A stretch of DNA of 64,000 nt from the NCBI GenBank assembly GCA_029721435.1, contig CM056583.1:90158620-90222619 (forward strand), written 5' to 3'. Position 1 is the stretch's first letter. Each line of letters starts with the position of its first letter. The notes under the pieces are model-generated. The model had not been told where the DNA came from. It searched no databases and worked only from the letters and a program-made list of their open reading frames with translations. The position numbers were made by a program, and so were the translations under genes. Below, piece by piece: positions 33,925 to 44,400 of the stretch. The stretch is from Gymnothorax reevesii. Lineage: Eukaryota; Chordata; Actinopteri; Anguilliformes; Muraenidae.

Positions 33925-34985
33925 GTTGCACATGGCGCTGTGTACATTCTGAAATACGTTGGTAGGCTTAACTATTTCCGTTTTGCTTCTGATACTGATC
34001 AATCTCCATCAGATGATGAGCAGATGACAGGTATATCATCCCGAAAATGTGATTTTAGCTATAGCCATATTCCCAGGATTTGGCTGAATTAACCACGAAT
34101 GATTTTCACAAGATTTGTCTCGATTACCTGTTACTGATGTTTGTTCATTAGCTCTTAATGAGGCATTTGCTGCTCCAACGAGAAACGAGAGGATTTCTAA
34201 CTAGCAACACATTTTCGGCCGTTCTCACTAATGAGTGATGAACTGGCTTTAAGCGACAGATAAAATATGTGAAAATATCTGATAATTAATGTGTAAATTA
34301 TCTATAACTTCGAAATTCTGTTTCATAAATCTAACATTCGATCCACGCATATTTTAATATTGTCGATACTTCGTTTCCCTTCCAACTCGGCGTCAGTTGC
34401 ACTCAAGACCACCACATCTGGAGCTGTGGTTAGCTGAGCTCATCAAAGAAAACCATAGCAATATCACAGTACTTAGCAAGCCAGTTGCATCAGAAGATGT
34501 AAAAGTAAATTCAATATAAAACCTAAACAGAAAATCTTGCTAGCTACTCAACTTTGCTACTGCTCGATGAAAAAATGAAAGCTAGCTCCAGATGTTAATC
34601 TAATGAGGAAATCTGGGTCGTGCAACACTGGATGTTTGTCGCTTAAAGCCAATTCATGACAGTCACCAGAGCAAATGGCTGGAAATGATGCTGGGTAGAA
34701 GTGTCGGAAACCCTCTGTATCAGTGGGGCAGCTAATGTCTCATTAACAGTGCCAATGAACAAACAGCTAATAGAAACAAATCATTCAAACATCATTCATT
34801 AATCGAAATGTTAGGAAGAGCGGCAATAGTTAAAATCACATTTTCGGGATTATATTCCTGTCACCAGCTCAGCATCTGATGTAGACTGATAAATGACAGA
34901 AGCTAACTTAGAATAGTAAAGTGAGCCAGTGTATTCCAGAATTTACTTAGCTCCATTTTGTGCACATAGCCAATCAGAATAGCAC
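33925..34985. repeat. 1-kb imperfect inverted repeat (foldback)
   Basis: Left arm about 33925-34260 and right arm about 34625-34985 are inverted copies. Shared phrases include ATCCCGAAAATGTGATTTTA (left near 34040, complement near 34830), TGTTCATT...TTAATGAG, and GGCTTTAAGCGACA (34250) against TGTCGCTTAAAGCC (34636). The arms show many substitutions. The left arm is interrupted at its outer end by the 31117-33922 element, so the foldback is older. No coding capacity is seen. Confidence 0.7.
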
Positions 34986-35019
34986 ATCGGGTAGATTCAC
35001 CGGACGTATGCTTGCTCAC

Positions 35020-35589
35020 CACAAGCCATGTTTCCATCCACACGTTCTTATGCGAATTAAGTCATATTGAATTAAAAATGCCTCATGGAAACGGTCACAT
35101 TCGACTTGATTTGAAGAATATCGACACAAAGTTTATACGGTTGATCTGATCGGATTTTCTTTTCATCGGTAAAAGACTTATGCGATAAATGCTGATGGAA
35201 ACGTTATTTACTGAATAAATCTGCAACTGCATCGTGACGGTGTTTTGATGCCGTCGTTGCCTTCTGATAATGGTTTGATATGTTGCTAATAGCTGGCACA
35301 TAAGCACGTACAACTTGTGCAAATTATCATTTGAACGGTAGACGCAATTCATTTTGGCTGACTAGCTAAATTAGTTGGCTAACACACTATTTTTGTTCAC
35401 TTGAAGGTTCTGCGATTCAGAGAGAAAATCAATGGAAACAACTTCAAATGTAAGAAATCCATTCGATACACCAATTTGACCGCATAACAGCATGTGACGT
35501 CATTACACACAACTTTTTATTCGCTTTAATGACGATGGAAACGCATTTTCGCCTGCTTATTTCGCATTAATATTTTTGGAAAGAGACGC
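35020..35589. repeat. Probable MITE with CATGTTTCCATCCA terminus
   Basis: Begins GCCATGTTTCCATCCACACG and carries inner TGGAAACG phrases in both orientations (35088, 35188, 35536), ending near ACGATGGAAACGCATTTTCG. This is the usual look of a fish non-autonomous DNA element. The ends are approximate. Confidence 0.5.
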
Positions 35590-36242
35590 GGAATGGCTCC
35601 ATAGGTCCATCCAAGTGATGTTCTTCTTGGGGAGGTCCCACTTGTTCCAGGCTCCTTGGGAAGCTAACTCCACTGCCCTTAACCCTCGGCCTTCCTCCTC
35701 CAGGCTCCGTATCTCCTCTTGAATCATGGCTCTTCTGTCACTGTCTCCTGCTTTTCTCCACTATTGGAAATGGGAGGTTCCAAGGCCCTGTCTTCCTGTG
35801 CATGGTGCTCCGATGATGTCATGTATCTTCAACATGCTCTTGGCATGTGCAACAGATGAGTCAGCTGCCCACCTGCGTCCTGATCTTGTGATGACGCCTG
35901 CGTGTCTGACATGTTCATCCTTGGAGTCCCTGTGTGTCATTACGACTCTGCGCTTTGCAACTTTGAACTCCTCAACCACGGATGACAGAGGAAGTTGTAG
36001 CTGCCCTGATCTTATGTAGAGGCCCACTGCAGTGAAGCTTGGAGGGATTCCCAACCCCTTTCGGAGGTACTTATTGATCTTCCTCTCCACTCGGTCTACG
36101 CTTGTCATTGGGAATTTGTACACAGTCGGCAGCCGCCTGAGTCCGGGCAAGAGTCCGTGTCGAGAGAGCCATGCTTTAGCCTTCCCCAGGGGAGCCCTGA
36201 TTTTCCGATCCTCCTCAGCTATTCCTCCATCTGCTTTTCAGC
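35590..36242 (-). pseudogene. Non-LTR retrotransposon ORF, C-terminal part (first piece)
   Basis: On the minus strand: LLPGLRRLPTVYKFPMTSV, then VERKINKYLRKGLGIPPS, then LYIRSGQLQLPLSSVVEEF, KVAKRRVVMTHRDS, AADSSVAHAKSMLK and PCTGRQGLGTSHFQ. These are the post-RT thumb and linker segments of a fish non-LTR element found just before the zinc-knuckle/endonuclease end. A TAG follows HFQ, and the codons continue as WRKAGDSDRRAMIQEEIRSL, so it is broken. The gene is split at its upstream side by the hAT element at 36243-37710. Confidence 0.75.
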
Positions 36243-37710
36243 CAGGGTTTCCGCTAGAAAATATTGGCACCGGACTACATGACCGGCAGGTTTTCAATTT
36301 ATCGGACAAATGTTTGAAATTCCGGTCAAATATCATCTGAATTTATTGAGCTTTATTGACTTAGCGGAATTTATTGATTTATTTATAATGTAATCTTTTT
36401 ACTGTAAAGTACGATATATCAAATGAGTGCTGTCAATTGACTCACGTGTGTAACTTCTAAAATAAAAGCTTGCACAAGCCCGCGCTCTTTTAACATGAAC
36501 GTAAAACAATTGCAACTACAATTTGCAAACAAACCAAAAAAAAAAAAAAACACACACACCCCTGGACTGGCTCATACCATTTTAATAACGCGCCGTGCTG
36601 CCATCTTGTAATCAAATGGATGCAAAAAACTAAAAAAATCCTGCAACATGTTTCTGGCTCGGGACATTTTAGCCTACTTTTTACGCATTTTCGCTGCAGT
36701 GAGCCAGCAGCTGAATTAAAAGTCTCGAGCGTCTCTCCGCAACTTGCATTGCGCATCAGTCGTGACCTTGTTCTCCCCCAACCGATTTCGCTGCGCTGTT
36801 TTGGTCCGGTGTTCTGACAATTTGTGCAGCTTTGTCAAAATCTGCTACCGTAATGCAAAGAGATCGTAAAGTCTTTGTTTTCACCTAAATATTGCAATAT
36901 GAATCAGTGTACAGGACCAACTTTATTTGTTGGCTTATCATAACATAAGCAGATGTTATAATGAGTTGGATAAGCTTGTTTGAAGATACAGCATATGCCC
37001 ATATACGTCATTATCATCTAATTTCTGCATTCTCAGGAAAACCCAGCATGTTCATGCAAATATATTTATGCTTACAGGTCGAAAGGCGCACTGAAAAAAA
37101 ACTTATTCTTATGATTTTTGAAGATACTTAAAATATGAGCGAAGAAACAGCCCGAGATCTTAGGTTTGCGTATGCGCAGAACCGCAAAGTAGCATATTTT
37201 GATTGGTAGAAAAATTTGACAGAACAGCAGTTCTGCAGCGCACTGGAGACAGGGATCACGCAGGCTATTTTGGCCAGTTTAGGCCACTCAGGGTAGCCCA
37301 CTTCAGATTGCATCTCCATCTTTACATAATCCTTCTCCTTAGACCTGTTTCGTTTCAGAAAACAGTTTTTCATATTAGATTGTTTCGACATATCCAACCT
37401 CTCTCGTTATTGTTGTTGTAATGGGCGGTGCATGCTTTGTCAGAGGAAATGAAACAAATGTGACAAGTTTAGTTCCATGAAAAAAGTTTCATTCCACATA
37501 TAGGCCTGGCCTTCACATTAATAAAAAAATAAGATTTGGGTTTTTTTTGTAATAGAATGGCATGTGGAAATTGACTGCTTTAATAAAATTCAAATTATGC
37601 TTAGAGGGAATATTTTCACCGGACATTTTGACCGGAGGGGTTAAAAATTACCGGACTTCGGCAGATTTTACCAGTCAAAGTCCGGTAATTACCGGATAAC
37701 GGAAACCCAG
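36243..37710. mobile_element. Non-autonomous hAT element, 8-bp target duplication
   Basis: Ends are CAGGGTTTCCG (left) and CGGAAACCCAG (right), imperfect inverted repeats of the CAGGG type. Both are flanked by the exact 8-bp duplication TTTTCAGC (36235-36242 and 37711-37718). Subterminal CCGGAC / GTCCGG motifs recur (ACCGGACTAC near 36270; ATTACCGGAC, AGTCCGGTAA near 37650-37690). An 8-bp duplication with CAG ends defines hAT. No hAT transposase or BED finger frame is present in the 1468 bp. It interrupts a LINE reading frame, so it came later. Confidence 0.88.
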
Positions 37711-37718
37711 TTTTCAGC

Positions 37719-37874
37719 TCTGGCAGTGTTGTTCCTCTCAGTAAGTGAGTCATCAAACCACTTTCTGAGACACTTGGATTCTCCTCTATCGATGGAACCA
37801 CTTCCCCTTGGACATGCAGTTTGAACCAGTTCATCTATTTCCTAACCCTGATCATACTCCTGGATTTCTTTGGC
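37719..37874 (-). pseudogene. Non-LTR retrotransposon ORF (second piece, upstream of the hAT)
   Basis: The minus strand reads IDELVQTACPRG, then KCLRKWFDDSLTERNN, ending at the hAT target site. KWxDDSLxxxxN is part of the RT thumb region in the same non-LTR family as the 35590-36242 piece. The codons resume across the hAT at KQMEE. A stop is also present upstream. Confidence 0.6.
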
Positions 37875-37878
37875 TTAA

Positions 37879-38219
37879 AGGTGCACTATGCAAGTTTGTT
37901 TACTTCCTGCGCGATTATATTTTTGTCTCAATTCCTCGACATCTCTCTACGATCCGCTAGCTGCCCGCTCCTAAATTCACTGTAAAAAAAGTCCCGGGCT
38001 CTGGAGACCGCACAGGTATCACAAACTGCAAATAAACACAGGGGGCACAGGCTGTGCCCCATAACATAACAAACTGTCCCAGCCAATCACTGACAAGAAT
38101 TGACAGTTACTGAAGCATGGGAAGGAGGGAACTATGGGAGAGAGGGGCGGGCTCCTTCTGTTTTGTTTAAGTTCAAATGTCAACAGAAGTGAAAGAAAAC
38201 AAACTGGCATAGTGCACCT
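37879..38219. mobile_element. TTAA-flanked MITE
   Basis: 341 bp with inverted ends AGGTGCACTATGCAAGTTTG and CAAACTGGCATAGTGCACCT, flanked by TTAA at 37875-37878 and 38220-38223. TTAA duplication suggests piggyBac-like or Kolobok-like mobilisation. No coding capacity. Confidence 0.82.
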
Positions 38220-38223
38220 TTAA

Positions 38224-38479
38224 GTACTAATCCCATTAACACTTCGTGTTTTGTCTTGTTTATTTACCAACCCAGACAAAAATACTAATCCTGTAAATAA
38301 CTAACACATTAACTTACACAATTGGGTAATATAATGACTGCGCGTGCTGACTTATAACTCTAGTACTTGATTCTTCCCGCTTTCCACACTAATCTGTTAC
38401 TCTGCCTTCTTTGTCCTTTGCCTTTTCTGCAGATACTAACCATCGCTTACATCTGTCCCCACTTACACTCCTTGAATGA
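38224..38479. other. Short unassigned spacer
   Basis: AT-rich, no feature recognised. Confidence 0.4.
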
Positions 38480-40010
38480 AGCCGTTGTTGTTTAAGGCCG
38501 TCCTGTGTAATCTAGTCTTGGTCATTGTTTCCCATTTTGTATTGTTTAATTACCTCTTGTGTTTTCCCCTCTCAGTAAAAGTTTCGATTATTCCTCACAC
38601 CTGTTGCCCCGCCCAGCTCGTTACCTCCTTGTGTATGTATAGTTCCTCACTTCTGCTTAGCTTTGTCATCTTTTCTCGTGCTGAGCTCCCTGTGTGCCTG
38701 TGATTTGATAGAGATTCTGTGGCACCCTTCTGTCCGATTCTGATTTCTGTCTGGACTGCCTATATTTGTTTGCCTCCTTATTACGACCCTTTTTCTGTAC
38801 GACCGTGATTTCTGTGTATTGCTGCCCTGGCTTTTGAATTCAGATCTTGGACAATGGATTCTCCTTCAGCCTGAGAGTTTGGTGCTGAAACTTGTGCTTT
38901 TTGGCTTTTGAACCCCTGTCTGTTTTTTTGGATCGCACCTCTGTACTGTCACTTATTTCTAGGTTTGGACTCATCCTGTAATTGGAGTATCAACGTTTAC
39001 AATTATTTCTACACGTGTACACGGGACTAGTAACCGACGTGTACCCGGTTACAGATTTACGAGCTTTTTCTATCACAGTTGCGCAGTATAACCACAGAAA
39101 GTAAAATGAGTTGAAAATAAAATCATCTATCATTTTGACAGACAAGAAAACATACAAGTGAAAGCTGAAAAAGGTTAAACCTTCTTTTTTAATCACTGTT
39201 TTAACTATTGCTCACTTTTGTACATTTCTTTTTAACTTAAAGTGCAAACTGCATCCCTCTCTCGCAACGGGAGCTGCGTCTGAATTTTAATATGTGTCTC
39301 ATAGTAACAGTAATGTGGAATTGGCGAGAGAAAGCAACTCAAAAAGAGGCCAAAGTAAGCTGAAGTGAGAGGAAAAATCTTCACCTTTATATCCACAAAG
39401 TTAAAAAAGCAGAGGGGGACTCACAATTATTCAATAAAATTGGCGAAAAATATGTTTTATTCCTGCTCTTTAGACGTGAGGATGTGTGATCAGGTCGTGA
39501 AAAGCCGACAGAACACCAACCAACAATATAATGTACAACAACACGCAACAATAGAGGCTAAAATAACAAGACATTAACAGTTTTTGTTTTCAGCTGCACG
39601 ACATTTGCACATGGAGGAGATGATGAGCTCTTCTCAAGTCCTCCGCAGCCTATTCTTGAAGTGACGCGACACTGGCTGTGGCTGCAGGGTTTTTAAAATT
39701 TTTTTTTATCAAGGTAACATTGGGCCCCATGCATTTGTATGCAGATAACTGCACTAGTGAGAACATTTAAGTGTATTGTTAGTTAATGTTATTAGCTGAA
39801 GCTTTCAGGCAACATTATCACCCCTAAAAATAGGCGACTATATGTACTGGTGAGAATTGAACGAGGAGGAAAAAATGATGTGTACACGGTTATTGATTTT
39901 TCTAAACGGTTATGATTTGTTATCTGTGTAACCGTTTACACGTGTAGATGTTGACACCCCTATCCTGTAATAAAGACCACAATTTTTGCATTTTAGACGA
40001 CTTGCAGTTG
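38480..40010 (+). repeat. LTR-like repeat split by a hAT element
   Basis: Pyrimidine-rich, with CCTCACACCTGTTGCCCCGCC, TATGTATAGTTCCTCAC (possible TATA region) and, after the hAT insertion, CCTGTAATAAAGACCAC, which supplies AATAAA. The layout is that of a solo LTR of Gypsy type, in the plus orientation. No flanking duplication was established. It resembles 1013-1600 in style. Confidence 0.45.
38982..39962. mobile_element. Non-autonomous hAT element, 8-bp target duplication
   Basis: Left end TTGGAGTATCAACGTTTAC and right end GTTGACACCCCTA (complement TAGGGGTGTCAAC) are imperfect inverted repeats of the hAT type. Both are flanked by TCCTGTAA (38974-38981 and 39963-39970). Subterminal palindromic phrases with ACACGTGTA are seen near both ends (39012 and 39940). 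981 bp without a transposase frame. Confidence 0.82.
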
Positions 40011-40760
40011 GTTGCTTTCTCTAGACATAAGTTTGACTGTGTCCACATGTACGAAAATGAAATGACAATGGAAACAGACCGCTAGATATAGGCATCTCCC
40101 CTTGCAAAGAGAGATCTCTGGTCTTGTTGGGTGCGATCCTACTGACAGAGAGCATTTCGAAGATGGCGTTACAGTTCTCAGAGGTAAAACAATACTTTCC
40201 TGGGATCATAAACTCCTTGACCACAATCATGTTCCATCTGAATGTGATATCCAAAATTTCCAGCTGTTCAGGACTGGCTCCTGAAGTGGTTTTCAAGACG
40301 GCTCCAAATGGTGGACAGTGAAATCATAAAATCATATTTTACTACAAATAAACAGTTTTAACTAATGATGCTTTGTAGGAATTAACAAGAAAAGGCTACA
40401 TTTTCTGAAGAAAAAATATGTGTGCTTGCTTCAGCGAGAAAAGTTGAAGATGTTGGCTTATAAAATGAAGGTGCTTGGAAACTGAAAGGTAAAGGAAATT
40501 GCTGAAGAAATGCTGAAAAACAACTGCACAACACTTTAAAGTTGAAAGTAATCGTTTAAGGAATTCTGACTTTTCAGCTGCATCATGACTGTGTCTCCGC
40601 CCCTTCAACCGCTTCATGCTGTAAGAAATGGTCAATTAAAGTCAATGAGGTTGATGCATTTCTCTCTAATATGGCTCTTTGCGTATCTAGGTCTACGCAG
40701 TGCATGCTGAGAAAGTAGGTTTATAGTGCAGCAAACCTGGCCGCCGCACTGGCAGACTGC
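40011..40760. other. Unassigned intron DNA
   Basis: Frames on both strands at 40021-40321 overlap without a recognisable domain. No gene called. Confidence 0.4.
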
Positions 40761-40764
40761 CGCA

Positions 40765-41420
40765 GCCGCTGTTACTTATACCTCACTGTCAGTGTCGCCC
40801 CCAGACTGTCCTGAATTTCCAGCTCTTCCTTGACTTCGCCAGTTAAGGGGATTGGTATGCGACGCGGGGTGGTCAGCGCATAAGGGTCGGCATTCACTTT
40901 CAGGCAGATTTGATAATCTCCTTCAAGCCTCGCTAATCCACAGAACACTTCTGGAAATGTCTTTTTGAAAACCTCCCCTGAATATTCCTTCTCGCCCAGT
41001 TTATCAACTGCATCCTCTCGCCCAATGAGGCGCAGTGCTGTAATGCAGGTGAGCCCAGCAGTGGCCTGGTTAAGTTGTCAATGACAAATACCGACTGAGT
41101 GGTATTTTTATCTTTACTTTCTAGTCTGCTCTGCGTCGGTCCTCCCACAGGCAGTATCTCGTTATCAGGGCCGTACTGCCTTTTTGAGGAGTGAAGTAGA
41201 GGCCATCGCTACTGCACTTGGGAAACTGTCTGTCCTGATAGAGCTGCCTCTCCTCTCTACCAGCTCATGCAGAGGCCGCTTGGATCTGCAGACAGCAGCT
41301 AAGAGTCCTCGCCGTGGCATTCAGCTTCCTTGGCCGGACAGTCTCTCCAAATATGAAATGGCACATCTCCTACATTCATGACTCATTCCCGAAGTTCCGG
41401 TATTTTGTTTTAGTCTTCAT
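40765..41420 (-). pseudogene. Ty3/Gypsy gag zinc knuckle and protease-RT junction remnant
   Basis: Minus strand, in order from about 41365 down: WRDCPAKEAECHGEDS (second half of a CCHC knuckle and the following linker), a decayed stretch, then VFVIDNLTRPLLG (protease-RT linker; family FVIxNLxxPLL), then FPEVFCGLARLEGDYQI and NADPYALTTPRR (start of reverse transcriptase; family LPxxFxGLGxLxGxYxIxLxxxAxPxAxxxPRR). The frame is interrupted and RT ends near 40770, so it is a truncated dead copy. Together with 52143-52717 it is one element whose middle is occupied by the 47-bp array. Confidence 0.82.
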
Positions 41421-41456
41421 TCTGAATTCGATTCTTTCCTACAAGTGGGCGCAAGC

Positions 41457-44400
41457 GTGAGCACTTCCTCACTGGGCTCGCTCTGTGCGACTCCCTCGGC
41501 GCCGTGAGCACTTCCTCACTGGGCTCGCTCTGTGCGCGTCCCCCGGCGCCGTGAGCACTTCCTCACTGGGCTCGCTCTGTGCGCGTCCCCTGGCGCCGTG
41601 AGCACTTCCTCTCTGGGCTCGCTCTGTGCGCGTCCCCCAGCGCCGTGAGCTCTTCCTCACTGGGCTCGCTCTGTGCGCGTCCCCCGGCGCCGTGAGCACT
41701 TCCTCACTGGGCTCGCTCTGTGCGCGTCCCCCGGCGCCGTGAGCTCTTCCTCACTGGGCTCGCTCTTTGCGCGTCCCCCAGCGCCGTGAGCACTTCCTCA
41801 CTGGGCTCGCTCTGTACACGTCCCCCGGCGCCGTAAGCACTTCCTCACTGGGCTCGCTCTGTGTGCGTCCCCCGGCGCCGTGAGCACTTCCTCACTGGGC
41901 TCGCTCTGTGCGCGTCCCCTGGCGCCGTGAGCACTTCCTCACTGGGCTCGCTCTGTGCGAGTCCCCCGGCGCCGTGAGCACTTCCTCACTGGGCTCGCTC
42001 TGTGCGAGTCCCCCTGCGCCGTGAGCACTTCCTCACTGGGCTCGCTCTGTGCGCGTCCCCCGGCGCCGTGAGCACTTCCTCACTGGGTTCGCTCTGTGAA
42101 TGTCCCCCGGCGCCATGAGCACTTCCTCACTGGGCTCGCTCTGTGCGAGTCCCCCGGCGCCGTAAGCTCTTCCTCACTGGGCTCGCTCTGTGCATGTCCC
42201 CTGGCGCCGTGAGCACTTCCTCACTGGGCTCGCTCTGTGCGCGTCCCCCGGCGCCGTGAGCACTTCCTCACTGGGCTCGCTCTGTGCATGTCCCCTGGCG
42301 CCGTGAGCACTTCCTCACTGGGCTCGCTCTGTGCGAGTCCCCCGGCGCCGTGAGCACTTCCTCACTGGGCTCGCTCTGTGCGAGTCCCCCTGCGCCGTGA
42401 GCACTTCCTCACTGGGCTCGCTCTGTGCATGTCCCCCAGCGCCGTGAGCACTTCCTCACTGGGCTCGCTATGTGCGAGTCCCCCGGCGCCGTGAGCACTT
42501 CCTCACTGGGCTCGCTCTGTGCGCGTCCCCCGGCGCCGTGAGCACTTCCTCACTGGGCTCGCTCTGTGCGCGTCCCCGGCGCCGTGAGCACTTCCTCACT
42601 GGGCTCGCTCTGTGCGAGTCCCCCGGCGCCGTGAGCACTTCCTCACTGGGCTCGCTCTGTGCGAGTCCCCCTGCGCCGTGAGCACTTCCTCACTGGGCTC
42701 GCTCTGTGCATGTCCCCCGGCGCCGTGAGCACTTCCTCACTGGGCTCGCTATGTGCGAGTCCCCCGGCGCCGTGAGCACTTCCTCACTGGGCTCGCTCTG
42801 TGCGAGTCCCCCTGCGCCGTGAGCACTTCCTCACTGGGCTCGCTCTGTGCATGTCCCCCGGCGCCATGAGCACTTCCTCACTGGGCTCGCTCTGTGAATG
42901 TCCCCCGGCGCCATGAGCACTTCCTCACTGGGCTCGCTCTGTGCGAGTCCCCCGGCGCCGTAAGCTCTTCCTCACTGGGCTCGCTCTGTGCGAGTCCCCC
43001 GGCGCCGTGAGCTGTTCCTTTCTGGGCTCGCTCTGTGCGAGTCCCCCTGCACCGTGAGCACTTCCTCACTGGGCTCGCTCTGTGCGCGTCCCCCGGCGCC
43101 GTGAGCACTTCCTCACTGGGCTCGCTCTGTGCATGTCCCCTGGCGCCGTGAGCACTTCCTCACTGGGCTCGCTCTGTGTGTGTCCCCCGGCGCCGTGAGC
43201 ACTTCCTCACTGGGCTCGCTCTGTGCGAGTCTCCCGGCGCCATGAGCACTTCCTCACTGGGCTCGCTCTGTGCGCGTCCCCCGGCGCCGTGAGCACTTCC
43301 TCACTGGGCTCGCTCTGTGCATGTCCCCTGGCGCCGTGAGCACTTCCTCACTGGGCTCGCTCTGTGCGAGTCCCCCTGCGCCGTGAGCACTTCCTCACTG
43401 GGCTCGCTCTGTGCATGTCCCCCAGCGCCATGAGCACTTCCTCACTGGGCTCGCTCTGTGCGAGTCCCCCGGCGCCGTAAGCTCTTCCTCACTGGGCTCG
43501 CTCTGTGCATGTCCCCCGGCGCCGTGAGCACTTCCTCACTGGGCTCGCTCTGTGCGCGTCCCCCGGCGCCGTGAGCACTTCCTCACTGGGCTCGCTCTGT
43601 GCGCGTCCCCCGGCGCCGTGAGCACTTCCTCACTGGGCTCGCTCTGTGTGTGTCCCCCGGCGCCGTGAGCACTTCCTCACTGGGCTCGCTATGTGCGAGT
43701 CCCCCGGCGCCGTGAGCACTTCCTCACTGGGCTCGCTCTGTGCGAGTCCCCCTGCGCCGTGAGCACTTCCTCACTGGGCTCGCTCTGTGCATGTCCCCCG
43801 GCGCCATGAGCACTTCCTCACTGGGCTCGCTCTGTGAATGTCCCCCGGCGCCATGAGCACTTCCTCACTGGGCTCGCTCTGTGCGAGTCCCCCGGCGCCG
43901 TAAGCTCTTCCTCACTGGGCTCGCTCTGTGCATGTCCCCCGGCGCCGTGAGCACTTCCTCACTGAGCTCGCTCTGTGCGCGTCCCCCGGCGCCGTGAGCA
44001 CTACCTCACTGGGCTCGCTCTGTGCGCGTCCCCCGGCGCCGTGAGCACTTCCTCACTGGGCTCGCTCTGTGTGTGTCCCCCGGCGCCGTGAGCACTTCCT
44101 CACTGGGCTCGCTCTGTGCATGTCCCCCGGCGCCATGAGCACCTCCTCACTGGGCTCGCTCTGTGCATGTCCCCCGGCGCCGTGAGCACTTCCTCACTGG
44201 GCTCGCTTTGTGCGAGTCCCCCGGCGTCGTAAGCACTTCCTCACTGGGCTTGCTCTGTGCATGTCCCCCGGCGCCGTGAGCACTTCCTCACTGGGCTCGC
44301 TCTGTGCATGTCCCCCGGCGCCGTGAGCACTTCCTCACTGGGCTCGCTCTGTGCGAGTCCCCTGGCGCCGTGAGCACTTCCTCACTGGGCTCGCTCTGTG

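Noticed and set aside
40021..40321. Overlapping frames of 60-91 codons as a gene or processed pseudogene
   Set aside because: No recognisable protein motif and no splice or conservation evidence.
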